In this document: piece by piece, positions 1 to 9,011 of the stretch
Layout of the letters: each line of letters opens with the position of its first letter
Position numbering within the stretch: position 1 is the first letter of the stretch
From: Candidatus Nanopelagicus limnes
Lineage (GTDB): Bacteria; Actinomycetota; Actinomycetes; Nanopelagicales; Nanopelagicaceae
Reading direction: 5' to 3'
NCBI RefSeq assembly: GCF_002287885.2
Contig: NZ_CP016768.2
Span: forward strand, 992,001 to 1,056,000
DNA length: 64,000 bases
Position numbers and translations under genes: made by a program
Notes under the pieces: model-generated
Database searches by the model: none
The model's input: only the letters and a program-made list of their open reading frames with translations
What the model was told of the DNA's origin: nothing

Positions 1-465
1 TAGATCAACCACTTCAAGTAATGGATTAAGTGGGGATTCCAAATAAAGCATTTGTGCCCCCGGAATGGCAGCAATACATTCATCAGTGTTAGCTAAGTTA
101 ACAAATCGAACTTTTAGTTTTTCACTTTCATGTAGTTTTTTTAATAATGTTGTAGTTCCCTGATAACCATTATTTGCGGCAACAATTACCGCACCCTCTG
201 GCAATAGTGAAAAAACTGCACTTATGGCTGCCATACCTGATGAGAAAAGTAATGTTTTGCCACCTTCTAAAACTGAAATCGCTTCTTCTAAAGCACTCCA
301 TGTTTCATTTCCATATCGGCCATAACCAACTGGTCCACCTTCATGAAAAGTTGAGTTAAGTGCAATTGGTGGATTAAGAGCGCCATCTGGTTGTTTAGCG
401 GGGCGGCCAGCTGCAACAACTTTGGATTCTGTTGCTAATTTTTCCAAATCCATTGGCTCACTCAT
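1..465 (-). CDS. Cys/Met-metabolism PLP-dependent enzyme, N-terminal 155 residues (runs off window)
   Basis: The reading frame is open from ATG at 465 to the window edge, so only the N-terminal part is present. It shows hallmarks of the cystathionine gamma-synthase / O-acylhomoserine sulfhydrylase / methionine gamma-lyase fold: the Y-x-R tetramer-contact motif (Y48, R50), a GNETWSALE segment, the SSGMA loop (75-79) that binds PLP phosphate, and Y101, which is expected to stack on the cofactor. The active-site lysine lies outside the window, so the exact reaction cannot be fixed. Methionine sulfoxide reductases lie immediately upstream on the same strand, which fits a sulfur amino acid role. 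A TAGGCT hexamer six bases before the ATG suggests a leaderless transcript. Confidence 0.85.
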   Translation of the reverse strand, partial: MSEPMDLEKLATESKVVAAGRPAKQPDGALNPPIALNSTFHEGGPVGYGRYGNETWSALEEAISVLEGGKTLLFSSGMAAISAVFSLLPEGAVIVAANNGYQGTTTLLKKLHESEKLKVRFVNLANTDECIAAIPGAQMLYLESPLNPLLEVVDL

Positions 466-477
466 ATCTAAAGCCTA
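466..477 (-). promoter_or_regulatory. Predicted leaderless -10 element of the PLP enzyme gene
   Basis: Read on the minus strand, TAGGCT is followed by six bases (TTAGAT) and then ATG. This matches the actinobacterial TANNNT -10 with transcription starting at the A of the ATG. No Shine-Dalgarno sequence is visible. Confidence 0.5.
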
Positions 478-511
478 ACCCATTACATTAAAGGCAATTA
501 TTGCTGGGTAA

Positions 512-952
512 TCAATTCTTTGGTTCAAGCACAAGTGCCACTGAGTTAATGCACCAACGTTGATCAGTTGGAACGGCATATCCCTCACCAGAAAAGACAT
601 GGCCAAGATGAGAGCCACAGGCTGAACATCTAACCTCAGTGCGAACCCTTGGAAAAAGTGATCGATCTTCAATTAACTCAACTGCATCATCTGCAGTTGG
701 TGCATAGAAAGAAGGCCAACCACAGCCGGAGTGGAATTTTGTGTCAGATCTAAATAATTCAGCGCTACAAGCTTTACATCTATACACGCCAATAGTTTCA
801 CTATCTGTGTATTCACCAGTAAAAGCAGTTTCAGTTGCTGATTTGCGTAAAACATCAAATGAAAGTGGATCTACCTTACTTTTTAACTCAGCTTCATCAA
901 TCTTAACTTTATAAGGTTGTCCTTTGGAATTTATCTCTGTTATCTCATCCAT
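512..952 (-). CDS. msrB: Peptide-methionine (R)-S-oxide reductase MsrB
   Basis: A 146-residue protein of normal MsrB length. Two CxxC pairs (C59/C62 and C109/C112) form the structural zinc site. The signature GCGWPSF lies at 76-82, and the catalytic cysteine C134 sits in RWCINS. It reduces the R epimer of methionine sulfoxide in proteins in the cytoplasm, regenerated by thioredoxin. Its ATG overlaps the end of msrA by eight bases, so the two are translated from one mRNA and repair both sulfoxide epimers. Confidence 0.95.
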   Translation of the reverse strand: MDEITEINSKGQPYKVKIDEAELKSKVDPLSFDVLRKSATETAFTGEYTDSETIGVYRCKACSAELFRSDTKFHSGCGWPSFYAPTADDAVELIEDRSLFPRVRTEVRCSACGSHLGHVFSGEGYAVPTDQRWCINSVALVLEPKN

Positions 953-1478
953 TTTTACTCGCCAATGCTGTTGGAAAAGCTACTCCAGTTGAAGAGTGGC
1001 AGTCATAACCATTTGGATTCTTTTCTAGATATCTCTGATGGTAATCCTCTGCAAGCCAATATGTAATTCCACTTGCTGGCAAAATTTCAGTCACAATTTT
1101 ATCCATGCCATTTTTAGTTAATTCATTTTGATAGATTTCTTTACTTGCTAAGGCTTGCTGCATCTGTTCTGGTGTGGTGGTAAAGATTGATGATCGATAT
1201 TGGGTTCCGATATCTCCGCCTTGTTGATTTAATGATGTTGGATCATGCATAACCCAAAATTCTGCTAACAATCTTTGGTACGAAATAATCTCTGGTTCAA
1301 AAATTACCTCAACCATTTCAGCATGATTTGTAGTACCAGTACAAACCTCTTTGTAAGTTGGATCTGGCTTATTTCCGCCCATATATCCAACTGAAGTTTG
1401 AGTTACGCCAGCTAAATTCCAAAATCTTCGCTCTGCTCCCCAAAAACATCCGGTTGCAAAATATGCGGTCTGGCTCAT
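945..1478 (-). CDS. msrA: Peptide-methionine (S)-S-oxide reductase MsrA
   Basis: A 177-residue protein with the catalytic GCFWG motif near the N-terminus (nucleophile C11), the GYMGG turn (32-36) and the QYRS segment typical of MsrA. A cysteine in CHSS near the C-terminus is a likely resolving residue. It repairs the S epimer of methionine sulfoxide and is first gene of the msrA-msrB pair. An AGGAGAG purine run lies about 12 bases upstream. A GAGAAT hexamer six bases before the ATG could equally be a -10, so leadered or leaderless initiation is unresolved. Confidence 0.95.
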   Translation of the reverse strand: MSQTAYFATGCFWGAERRFWNLAGVTQTSVGYMGGNKPDPTYKEVCTGTTNHAEMVEVIFEPEIISYQRLLAEFWVMHDPTSLNQQGGDIGTQYRSSIFTTTPEQMQQALASKEIYQNELTKNGMDKIVTEILPASGITYWLAEDYHQRYLEKNPNGYDCHSSTGVAFPTALASKNG

Positions 1479-1803
1479 TGGCTAATTCTCTCCTATTGAT
1501 TAATACTGCGCAATCTCAAATTCTTGGCAAACTTTATGCACGCTGTTTCGCTGTAAATCTTGGCCTTCACCTAGATATTCACCCCACATAGCTCAAGGGC
1601 TAGCAAAGCACCTGCCGCAGGCGCATAGGTAGGTTTTATTCATCTAAGGGCCAACTCTCACTGTCAGAGTCGAAATAAATCTAAAATTTTTAAACTTCTT
1701 AGTGAAATATCCTTGTTTATTAATTAAATTAAGGAGAGAATAAGCCAGTTGATTTTATCTTCACTACTAATTAACACCTACTCATCGAAGGAGTTGCTGC
1801 CCT
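1479..1803. other. 325-bp divergent intergenic region between msrA and whiB1
   Basis: This is the longest gene-free stretch in the window. It must hold the promoters of msrA (leftward) and whiB1 (rightward). I see one clear palindrome (1608-1624), a weak ACTCT/AGAGT dyad near 1664-1680, and an AT-rich half (1690-1760) that could carry the whiB1 promoter. I recognise no tRNA, tmRNA, RNase P RNA, riboswitch or convincing small ORF. Confidence 0.6.
1608..1624. repeat. 17-bp palindrome upstream of whiB1
   Basis: CCTGC and GCAGG are perfect arms around a single central C. Extending by three bases each side (GCA / CGC) adds further pairing with one mismatch. It is GC-rich inside an AT-rich spacer, as an operator would be, but has no T tract to suggest a terminator. 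No regulator can be assigned. Confidence 0.4.
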
Positions 1804-2073
1804 ATGGATTGGCGACATGAAGCAGCTTGTCGCGAAGAAGATCCAGAGGTTTTCTTCCCGGTAGGAAATACAGGCCCAGCCTTGGCTCAAATCGAAGAGG
1901 CAAAAAAGATTTGTGAAAGATGTCCTGTTAAAGAGCCATGTCTTGCCTGGGCATTAGAGAGCGGTCAAGATGCTGGTGTTTGGGGTGGATTATCTGAAGA
2001 TGAACGCCGAGCAATGAAGCGACGTGCTGCTAGAAATCGTGCGCGTCAGATGGAAAATCAAAACTCCTTTTAA
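1804..2073 (+). CDS. whiB1: WhiB-family iron-sulfur regulator, WhiB1-like
   Basis: An 89-residue WhiB protein with the four [4Fe-4S] ligands C9, C37, C40 and C46, the GVWGG turn (58-62), and a basic C-terminal tail (KRRAARNRAR) for DNA binding. WhiB1 proteins are nitric-oxide- and redox-sensitive partners of the primary sigma factor. The assignment to WhiB1 comes from the short N-terminus and the neighbour: in Mycobacterium whiB1 also lies beside pdtaS. An AAGGAG Shine-Dalgarno lies about nine bases before the ATG. Its stop overlaps that of the convergent kinase gene by four bases. Confidence 0.92.
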   Translation: MDWRHEAACREEDPEVFFPVGNTGPALAQIEEAKKICERCPVKEPCLAWALESGQDAGVWGGLSEDERRAMKRRAARNRARQMENQNSF

Positions 2074-3536
2074 TTACCGCTAAAGGAAATCTCTGCCCTA
2101 GTTAAATCTCCAACTCGAATTAAATCTAAACTTCCATTCAACTCATTTTTAGTTAATGTGGTCGCAATTTGCAGCCCTAAGTTAGCTGACTTTTCAATGT
2201 TAAATTCACTTGGAAGTCCTGAGCCATTATCACAAACATTTACTTGGTAATTGTTCTGCTTCTTTACAACCTCAACTGTTAACTGATCACCACTCTCATT
2301 TAAACCATGCTCAAGAGCATTGTGAATTAATTCAGTGACCACTAAGGAAAGTGCGGTGGCAGTCTTTGAATCAAAAGCACCGAAAACACCTACTTTTTTA
2401 AACTCAATTTTTCTAGTATTTAAATCCAAAGCATTTTTAACAATCTGCTCAAAGACTTGGTCAAATTCAACAAATTCAGAGGATTGGTTAGATAAAGTCT
2501 CATGAACTAGAGCGATGGAAGCCACACGTCTAACTGCTTCAGATAACGCTTCGCTGGCAATCGGATCAGTTACACGCCGGGATTGAAGGCGAAGTAGTGC
2601 GGACACAGTTTGCAGGTTGTTCTTAACTCGGTGGTGGATCTCCTTGATTGTTGCATCCTTTGTAATCAAAGCTCGATCTCTATTTCTTAGCTCAGTTATG
2701 TTATGCAATAAAACTACTGCGCCGATTCGATCATTTCCTTCAGTTAGTGGAATTACCAAAATATCAATTACAGCGGCCGGACTTTCATACTCGGCTCGGC
2801 GCAAAGATTTTCCACTTAGGGAAGTTTGCCAGGATTCATCGGTAGGTAAATTCTCGCCCTTATGCAAGCTTGCAAAAACTGCACCTAAATTCTCACCCTC
2901 TAACTCCTTTTGAAATCCAACTCTGCTTAAAGCCGAACGGGCATTTGGGGATGCAAAAAAGATTGTGCCATTGACATCCAACCTGATTAAGCCATCGCCA
3001 ACTCTGGGCGCTGATTCTGAGCTATACAAACTATTTCTAATTGGGAAAGTTCCCTCTGCAACCATTTTATATATTTTGTGGGCAATTTCTCGATAATTTA
3101 ACTCAAGCTTTGATGGTTGGCGCATTAACTCAGAATTGCGATGCCTTGAAATAACAGCCAGTGTTTTTCCATTCAAAATAACAGGAATACTTTCCTCTTT
3201 AATCATAAGCTGACCAACTAATTCTGGTTTAGCATCTCTTAAAATCTCACCATCAGATAGTGCTTGGTCTACTAAGGGCCGCACTCCCCAATTAACTTGG
3301 GATCCAACTAAATCATTACTAAAAACTGTTGCAGCAGTTGTGGGTCTGATTTGAGCAATAACTAAATGACCCTGTGGCCAAGATTTTTCATCACGACGTA
3401 TTGGTAACCACAAAAGTAGATCTGCAAATGAAAGATCAGCAAGTAAGCGCCATTCGGCTACTAACTCAGCAAGGTGTTCCACCTCATTTGTAGTCAGCGA
3501 AGAGTTTTCAGTAATCAACTCTGCAAGGGTGGCCAT
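2070..3536 (-). CDS. pdtaS: PdtaS-type cytosolic sensor histidine kinase
   Basis: 488 residues, no membrane segment. The N-terminal ~160 residues look like the GAF-type sensor of PdtaS, followed by a PAS-like domain (about 175-285), a HisKA_2 dimerisation helix with the phospho-acceptor in EIHHRVKNN (H301/H302), and a HATPase domain with N box TELIHNALEHG (401-411) and G box DNGSGLP (436-442). This HWE/HisKA_2 class phosphorylates ANTAR antiterminator response regulators such as PdtaR. No such regulator is encoded in this window. TACCAT six bases before ATG predicts a leaderless transcript. Confidence 0.9.
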   Translation of the reverse strand: MATLAELITENSSLTTNEVEHLAELVAEWRLLADLSFADLLLWLPIRRDEKSWPQGHLVIAQIRPTTAATVFSNDLVGSQVNWGVRPLVDQALSDGEILRDAKPELVGQLMIKEESIPVILNGKTLAVISRHRNSELMRQPSKLELNYREIAHKIYKMVAEGTFPIRNSLYSSESAPRVGDGLIRLDVNGTIFFASPNARSALSRVGFQKELEGENLGAVFASLHKGENLPTDESWQTSLSGKSLRRAEYESPAAVIDILVIPLTEGNDRIGAVVLLHNITELRNRDRALITKDATIKEIHHRVKNNLQTVSALLRLQSRRVTDPIASEALSEAVRRVASIALVHETLSNQSSEFVEFDQVFEQIVKNALDLNTRKIEFKKVGVFGAFDSKTATALSLVVTELIHNALEHGLNESGDQLTVEVVKKQNNYQVNVCDNGSGLPSEFNIEKSANLGLQIATTLTKNELNGSLDLIRVGDLTRAEISFSGN

Positions 3537-3548
3537 GGCTTAATGGTA
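3537..3548 (-). promoter_or_regulatory. Predicted leaderless -10 element of pdtaS
   Basis: Minus-strand TACCAT, then TAAGCC, then the ATG. Same TANNNT-N6-start geometry as at thirteen other genes here; no Shine-Dalgarno. Confidence 0.5.
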
Positions 3549-3557
3549 GAGCCCATT

Positions 3558-4496
3558 TCAGGTCAGCTGGTTACCAATTTTTTGTATCTGCTTATGAAAG
3601 GTTGTGCTGCGCCAGAAATGATTTGGTCGGCCTGCATCTGCCTGTGAACGAATGGATCTTTGGTCCTGTGGTATTTGAAAAGTAGGAAAACTCCCGACAA
3701 CTTCAAGAAATTTGCTTTGGATACTTTGCCCTTTGCGATCAAACCTTTGCTGATTTAACACATAGTAAATAGGAGGTGGGTTAACTAAGTTTTTAAAATC
3801 TGAGACAAATTCATCTAGATATAAGATCCCATTATCGTTGGCAGCGAGCACATAAATTAGATTGCCTGCACATGCCAAAGAGTGACTAAGCCAAAGCGCA
3901 TCCATTCTTCGATCAGAGAGAGTTTTGGTCAAAGCCAAAGTTGAACCTGCATCAATTATTGTTAATCCAGCAGCAAGTACTGCGAGTTTCTTATCAAATT
4001 CTGAAGCTAAAATCATTTCAACTTTAGCGCTACTTTGCGGACGTAAATTATGGTGAACTGCTGCTATTACCTGAGCTGATTTGAAAACAGCTAGATGATT
4101 TGTAATGGTTGATATACCAGGAGACCCAGGTGTTCCAAGTACGGCAATCAAATTATTTGCTCTAGCTAACTGATGAAGCAAGGCAGGCCTGGTTAATTGG
4201 GCTAATTGATTTAGAAGTTCTTCACTACTTAAATCTTCTGTTAACTGAATCAGCCTAAGCTCTGAATACTTTGTTGATAACTCTTTTAATTTCGCAGGAG
4301 CCATAAAATTTTTTGTGTAGATTACATTTATCTTTAATTGATTATTGGCTAAGAATTTAGCTAGTAAATCAGAATTAAGTGCTCGATAAATTATGTTACA
4401 TCCTTGTGAATGCAGCAAGGCGGCAATTTTTTCTTCCTGATCACTGTTACTAATTGCTGTGATCAGATTTAATCTAGGTTCACCGAGTTCTAACAA
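3558..4496 (-). CDS. CpaE/MinD-like P-loop protein with degenerate Walker A
   Basis: 312 residues. Residues 10-110 resemble a receiver-like N-terminal domain. A MinD/CpaE-type NTPase fold follows, with the P-loop GTPGSPGIST (121-130), where the invariant lysine of G-K-T/S is replaced by isoleucine, and an acidic IIDAGS strand. Related actinobacterial proteins carry a GAPGRT-type loop, so the deviation is partly a family trait. The start is uncertain: the TTG used here overlaps the SAF gene by 17 bases and no better start is seen. CpaE proteins position type IV/Tad pilus machinery, but no tad genes are present, so the role is unknown. Confidence 0.65.
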   Translation of the reverse strand: MLELGEPRLNLITAISNSDQEEKIAALLHSQGCNIIYRALNSDLLAKFLANNQLKINVIYTKNFMAPAKLKELSTKYSELRLIQLTEDLSSEELLNQLAQLTRPALLHQLARANNLIAVLGTPGSPGISTITNHLAVFKSAQVIAAVHHNLRPQSSAKVEMILASEFDKKLAVLAAGLTIIDAGSTLALTKTLSDRRMDALWLSHSLACAGNLIYVLAANDNGILYLDEFVSDFKNLVNPPPIYYVLNQQRFDRKGQSIQSKFLEVVGSFPTFQIPQDQRSIRSQADAGRPNHFWRSTTFHKQIQKIGNQLT

Positions 4497-5073
4497 GTAT
4501 TAATCTGCTATCAGTGAGGTAATTAAGTGTTGAAATCACCTGTTCATTTTCTAATATAACTAAAACGCTAACCACTCCTGAATTGCTACGCTCTAAAACC
4601 TGCTCAATGCTAACTGCGCTAACAAGTAAGGTTGGGGAGATTGATTCTTTGGCATTTGTCTTAGCTATCGCATATATGTCAATCACATCTCCCCTAGATA
4701 ATGCGATGGGCAGATCTGAGATCTCAATAGTAAGTGGCACTAATCGTTGATTATTGGCATCTACATCATTTGCGATGGCTGCTACTGGAATAAGGTCACC
4801 AGCTGAAATTTTATTTAATACTGTGGTGCCAACAATTTGGGCAGAGGATGAAAGGTAATTTTTCGCCGTTTGGGCTAATAAAACCGAGGTTGCAGTTAAA
4901 TCTGATTGTTCAATTATCTGTCCAGGTGCTAATTCACCAGTGCTTGCCCAAACTAATACTGTTCTATTGGCTTCTTTAGATATCAAGCTCGCAGCAGTTA
5001 AGGCGATTATAAACAGAGCTAATCCCATAGCCAGTCGTGAGTTTTTCAATATATCTAATTTTGAAATGTTCAT
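4480..5073 (-). CDS. SAF-domain (CpaB/RcpC-like) membrane-anchored protein
   Basis: 197 residues: an N-terminal membrane anchor (about 13-31), then a SAF domain (about 43-105) with the ELAPGQIIEQSDL and ISAGDLIP segments typical of CpaB/FlgA-type SAF proteins, and a beta-rich extracytoplasmic C-terminus. CpaB proteins help assemble Flp/Tad pili by binding peptidoglycan. It is followed by a CpaE-like gene with overlap, so the two are co-transcribed and probably act together. It diverges from the Rv3235-family gene, with a palindromic site exactly midway between the start codons. Confidence 0.75.
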   Translation of the reverse strand: MNISKLDILKNSRLAMGLALFIIALTAASLISKEANRTVLVWASTGELAPGQIIEQSDLTATSVLLAQTAKNYLSSSAQIVGTTVLNKISAGDLIPVAAIANDVDANNQRLVPLTIEISDLPIALSRGDVIDIYAIAKTNAKESISPTLLVSAVSIEQVLERSNSGVVSVLVILENEQVISTLNYLTDSRLILVRTR

Positions 5074-5106
5074 ACCAAGTTTTTACTCTGGCTTGTTTAA
5101 GAAAAG

Positions 5107-5124
5107 ATCATCCGAACGGATGAT
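5107..5124. promoter_or_regulatory. Perfect palindrome midway between two divergent genes (candidate shared operator)
   Basis: ATCATCCG-AA-CGGATGAT: perfect 8-bp arms around AA. The centre (5115.5) is 42.5 bases from the ATG at 5073 (minus strand) and 42.5 bases from the ATG at 5158 (plus strand). The hexamers six bases before each ATG (TAAAAA and GAGTAT) are poor -10 elements. If both transcripts are leaderless, the site sits at -42.5 for both, close to the position of class II activators. Confidence 0.5.
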
Positions 5125-5157
5125 GCTTAAGCCTTCTGACGTGCTGAGTATGAGCCT

Positions 5158-5598
5158 ATGACAATCATTCAGCCAATAAAAAGTGAGACGGTAAGTAAGC
5201 AAACCAAGCTCTACCTTGTTCCATCAGTTGATAAAGAATTTGGACCAGAGTGGTTTCACCCCAAATTTTCACCGATGCCTTCAGCTTTATCAGATTTACC
5301 AGAGCTACATCAATGGAGTGAATCTTTTGTAATTAAAGTACTGGAAGTGTGGTCTGGGCGTAGAGCCTTATCTCAGTTATCAAGAAATTGTCACAGATCG
5401 GTATTGAAAAAGATTAATGAACAGATGTGTTCTTTGACTCAAAGATGTCAGATTAGAAAATTCTATTTCCACCAACCAATCGAAGGTGTTGTTGAAGTGA
5501 CAGTCACTCTCAGGGTTATCGATCGAGTTAGATCTTTAATTTTAAGATTTGAAGGTGTTGATAAAAGATGGATCTGTACTGAATTAACTTTGCTTTAA
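5158..5598 (+). CDS. Rv3235-family protein
   Basis: 146 residues of unknown biochemical function. The C-terminal ~100 residues match my memory of the actinobacterial Rv3235 family: a helix ending [11 protein letters not shown], a variable linker, a beta-rich stretch with EGVVEVTV, and a terminal RWICTEL strand. In Mycobacterium this family also lies close to secA1, which supports the call. It is divergent from the SAF/CpaE-like pair and shares its candidate operator. Its stop overlaps the secA stop by four bases. Confidence 0.75.
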   Translation: MTIIQPIKSETVSKQTKLYLVPSVDKEFGPEWFHPKFSPMPSALSDLPELHQWSESFVIKVLEVWSGRRALSQLSRNCHRSVLKKINEQMCSLTQRCQIRKFYFHQPIEGVVEVTVTLRVIDRVRSLILRFEGVDKRWICTELTLL

Positions 5599-8255
5599 GA
5601 CTGTCCGTGACATCTCTTATATTTTTTGCCTGATCCGCATGGACATGGTGCATTTTTGGACGTACCGCCAGCTGCACTTGGTTCGATATCTGCCGCTGAG
5701 TATTTAAGTTCAGCTACTGGAGCTGGTGCAGGTGTCAGGCCTTTAGCGCCAACTTGATCACCTTCTACTTGTACCTCAACATGGAATACAAAACTTACCA
5801 ACTCTTCTTTTAGAGCATCCATCATTGCTGTGAATAAATCAAAGCCTTCGCGTTGATACTCAACCAAAGGATCACGTTGTGCCATAGCACGTAGTCCAAT
5901 TCCTTCTTGCAGATAATCCATTTCATAAAGATGCTCTCGCCACTTGCGGTCTAAGACTGAAAGTAAAATCTTTCTTTCTAGCTCTCGCATTACTGTTGGA
6001 GTTAACTCTGATTCTCGTTTTTCATACGCAGCTCTTGAATCCTGCAAGATCTTCTCAAGTAAATACTCACTATCTAGTGCTACTGCTCCGCCAATCTCAG
6101 CAAGCATTTGTTCATCAGTAAATGAGATTGGGTAAAGAACTTTTAAAGCATTCCATAATGTCTTTAAGTCCCAATCCTCAGCCACTCCCGTTGCTGTTGC
6201 CGAATCCACATAAGCTGTAATTGTCTCTTCAAGTGAAACCTCAACTAATTCCTTTATGTCTACACCTTCTAAGACCTCACGTCGTTCGGAGTAAACAACT
6301 TCACGTTGCTTATTCATAACATCGTCATATTTCAATACGTTTTTACGCATTTCAAAGTTTAAAGATTCAACCTGAGTCTGAGCAGACTTGATCGCATTGC
6401 TAACAATCTTTGACTCCAATGGAGTTTCCTCTGGCATACCTGCTGCTCCAAGGAATCTTTCAACTAAGCCAGAGTTAAATCTGCGCATTAAATCATCTTG
6501 TAAAGATAAATAGAATCTTGATTCACCTGGATCACCTTGGCGACCAGATCGGCCACGTAGCTGATTATCAATACGCCTTGATTCATGACGTTCTGTTCCA
6601 AGTACATACAGACCACCAAATGAAACTACCTCTTCATGTTCTTTTGCTACCGCAGCTTTTTGCTTTGCAATTTCATCCGGCCATGCTTTTTCGTACTCTT
6701 CCGGTGAATCAGCTGGATTTAAACCTTTGCGTTGTAATTCAAAATCTGCCATAAACTCTGGATTACCACCAAGCATGATGTCAGTTCCACGACCAGCCAT
6801 ATTTGTAGCAACAGTTACTGCGCCAATAGTTCCAGCACGAGCAATAATTGCAGCCTCACGTTCATGTTGTTTAGCATTTAAAACTTCATGTGGCACGCCA
6901 TTTTTCTTCAAGATTGAAGATAACTCCTCAGATTTTTCAACACTTACCGTACCCACTAGAACTGGTTGGCCTTTTTTATGCCGCTCAACAATGTCATTTG
7001 CAACCGCAATAAATTTGCCGGCCTCTGATTTATAAATCAGATCAGATTGATCAATTCTTTGCATTTTTTTGTTTGTAGGAATTGGTATAACGCCTAATTT
7101 GTAGATTTGCATAAACTCTGAAGCCTCAGTCATCGCAGTACCAGTCATACCGCTTAACTTCTCATAGAGTCGGAAGTAATTTTGAAGGGTAATAGTGGCT
7201 AGTGTTTGGTTCTCATCCTTGATATCAATTCGCTCTTTTGCCTCTAATGCTTGATGTAAACCATCGCTATACCGGCGTCCTGCCAGCATACGGCCAGTGT
7301 GCTCATCAACAATTAATAGTTCACCGTCCATAACGACGTAATCTTTATCTCGCTTGAATAATTCTTTAGCTCGAATCGCATTGTTTAAATAGCCAATCAT
7401 TGGCGTATTAGCAGCTTCATAGAGATTTTCTATACCGAGTGCTTCTTCAACTCTAGATACACCCTCTTCTAAAATACCTACTGTTCGCTTTTTAATATCC
7501 ACTTCATAATGCTGCCCAAGATTTAATTTTCCTACTAAATTAGCAAACTCTAGATACCACTTTGTTGCTTTATCTGCTGGTCCGGAAATAATAAGTGGAG
7601 TTCTTGCTTCATCAATTAAAATTGAGTCAACTTCATCAACTATTGCAAAGTTATGAGCGCGTTGCACACAATCAGCCAAACTCCAAGCCATATTGTCGCG
7701 TAGGTAATCAAAGCCAAATTCATTATTTGTTCCATAAGTTATATCTGCTGCATATGCTTCGCGGCGCTCGGTAGGTGACATGCTGGCAAGAATTACGCCG
7801 ACTTTTAATCCCAAGAATCTGTGTACTCGACCCATCCATTCACTATCACGCTCAGCCAAATAATCATTTACCGTAACGATATGCACACCTTTACCAGTAA
7901 GAGCATTCAAATAAGCGGGCAATGTTGAAACTAAAGTTTTACCTTCACCAGTTTTCATCTCTGCAATGTTGCCCCGATGCAGTGCTGCTCCACCCATTAA
8001 CTGAACATCGTAATGACGTTGTCCTAAAGTTCGTTTAGCAGCTTCTCGAACAACAGCAAAAGCTTCAGGCAAAATAGAATCTAAAGATTCTCCATTTGTA
8101 TATCGCTCTTTAAACTTATTTGTTTTATCTCGTAGCGCGTTATCGTCAAGAGAAATGATTTGACTCTCAAATCTATTAACTTCTTGAGCAATTTTTGCCA
8201 ATTGCTTTATGGCTTTACCCTCACCAGCGCGCAAAACCTTGTCTAATAAACCCAC
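5595..8255 (-). CDS. secA: Preprotein translocase ATPase SecA
   Basis: 886 residues, the usual length of the housekeeping actinobacterial SecA1. The nucleotide-binding domain has Walker A GEGKT in an MKTGEGKTL context (about residue 100) and a VDEVDS Walker B. The peptide-crosslinking, helical-scaffold and second motor domains ([21 protein letters not shown]) follow. The tail is a zinc-binding SEC-C motif with C871, C873, C882 and H883. It drives unfolded preproteins through SecYEG. The start is GTG at 8255 with GGAGG six bases upstream. It follows comF; the hpf gene seen between these in many actinobacteria is absent. Confidence 0.97.
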   Translation of the reverse strand: MGLLDKVLRAGEGKAIKQLAKIAQEVNRFESQIISLDDNALRDKTNKFKERYTNGESLDSILPEAFAVVREAAKRTLGQRHYDVQLMGGAALHRGNIAEMKTGEGKTLVSTLPAYLNALTGKGVHIVTVNDYLAERDSEWMGRVHRFLGLKVGVILASMSPTERREAYAADITYGTNNEFGFDYLRDNMAWSLADCVQRAHNFAIVDEVDSILIDEARTPLIISGPADKATKWYLEFANLVGKLNLGQHYEVDIKKRTVGILEEGVSRVEEALGIENLYEAANTPMIGYLNNAIRAKELFKRDKDYVVMDGELLIVDEHTGRMLAGRRYSDGLHQALEAKERIDIKDENQTLATITLQNYFRLYEKLSGMTGTAMTEASEFMQIYKLGVIPIPTNKKMQRIDQSDLIYKSEAGKFIAVANDIVERHKKGQPVLVGTVSVEKSEELSSILKKNGVPHEVLNAKQHEREAAIIARAGTIGAVTVATNMAGRGTDIMLGGNPEFMADFELQRKGLNPADSPEEYEKAWPDEIAKQKAAVAKEHEEVVSFGGLYVLGTERHESRRIDNQLRGRSGRQGDPGESRFYLSLQDDLMRRFNSGLVERFLGAAGMPEETPLESKIVSNAIKSAQTQVESLNFEMRKNVLKYDDVMNKQREVVYSERREVLEGVDIKELVEVSLEETITAYVDSATATGVAEDWDLKTLWNALKVLYPISFTDEQMLAEIGGAVALDSEYLLEKILQDSRAAYEKRESELTPTVMRELERKILLSVLDRKWREHLYEMDYLQEGIGLRAMAQRDPLVEYQREGFDLFTAMMDALKEELVSFVFHVEVQVEGDQVGAKGLTPAPAPVAELKYSAADIEPSAAGGTSKNAPCPCGSGKKYKRCHGQS

Positions 8256-8305
8256 AAAGATCCTCCGCTGGCCTCTAAAAAATTATTTGAAAAATGCTTA
8301 GTGGC

Positions 8306-8977
8306 TTATGGTATTAGAGAAATACGCCCCACCGCACACGCAGTAATACCTGCAGCAATGGTCATTTTGGCTTCAGATAGGGCTCTGACCCCCTCCAGCA
8401 TTGATGCGCCGGTGGTTATTAGATCATCAATCAAGTAAACAGCTCCCTGAGGAATTTCACAGGATTTAACTGCAAATTTCCCTTTCGTATTATCCATTCT
8501 TTGTTGGCTGCTTAATTGAGACTGATCCTTAATACTCTTTTTTTGAAAAAGTATCGGTGCATAATTTACAGTGACTGATTTTTCTTGTAAATCTCTTTGA
8601 ATATACTCTGCAAGAACATTTATGTGATCTCGGCCTCGCTTTCTAATCGCAGAAGGTGAGGAGGGAATTGTTATAAGAGTGATAACTCCATTAATTTGCA
8701 AGTCCAAAATTGAAAATAATATTGCGTCAGAAATTGACGAAGCTAGAAGTGCAATTGCGTTTAAGTCATTGTCTTCTTTGGCAGCTAAAATTACCGAAGC
8801 AGTTTTACTGGTGTAATCACTCTTAAAATAAATCGGTTTACTATCAATTGAACTTTTCTTGATACTGGTATTCCAACCTGCAAAACATGCTGGGCAGAGC
8901 CAAAATTGCAGTGCGGAGCAGCTAATGCACGCTTTGGTAAAGACTAATTCTTTTAAAGATTTTAGGGAATTAAGCAC
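8306..8977 (-). CDS. comF: ComF-family phosphoribosyltransferase-like protein
   Basis: 223 residues. An N-terminal zinc-ribbon-like cluster (C17, C20, C28, C31) precedes a type I phosphoribosyltransferase fold with the PRPP loop YLIDDLITTGAS near residue 180. ComF proteins are linked to DNA uptake in competent bacteria; their exact reaction is unsettled. GTG start; a TATAAA hexamer lies six bases upstream, so initiation may be leaderless. It sits between mtrB and secA as in Mycobacterium, but lpqB and hpf are missing from the interval. Confidence 0.85.
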   Translation of the reverse strand: MLNSLKSLKELVFTKACISCSALQFWLCPACFAGWNTSIKKSSIDSKPIYFKSDYTSKTASVILAAKEDNDLNAIALLASSISDAILFSILDLQINGVITLITIPSSPSAIRKRGRDHINVLAEYIQRDLQEKSVTVNYAPILFQKKSIKDQSQLSSQQRMDNTKGKFAVKSCEIPQGAVYLIDDLITTGASMLEGVRALSEAKMTIAAGITACAVGRISLIP

Positions 8978-9011
8978 CTAATCTTTATATCAGAATTAAG
9001 CGTGAAAATTC

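Noticed and set aside
1479-1803. Small RNA, riboswitch or RNase P RNA gene in the long gap
   Set aside because: No conserved RNA core such as the RNase P GAGGAAAGTCC block or a tRNA-like cloverleaf could be found on either strand.
4940-5161. Plus-strand 73-residue ORF across the SAF-gene promoter
   Set aside because: It mostly shadows the SAF-domain gene, has no ribosome-binding site, and would cover the palindrome and both start regions.
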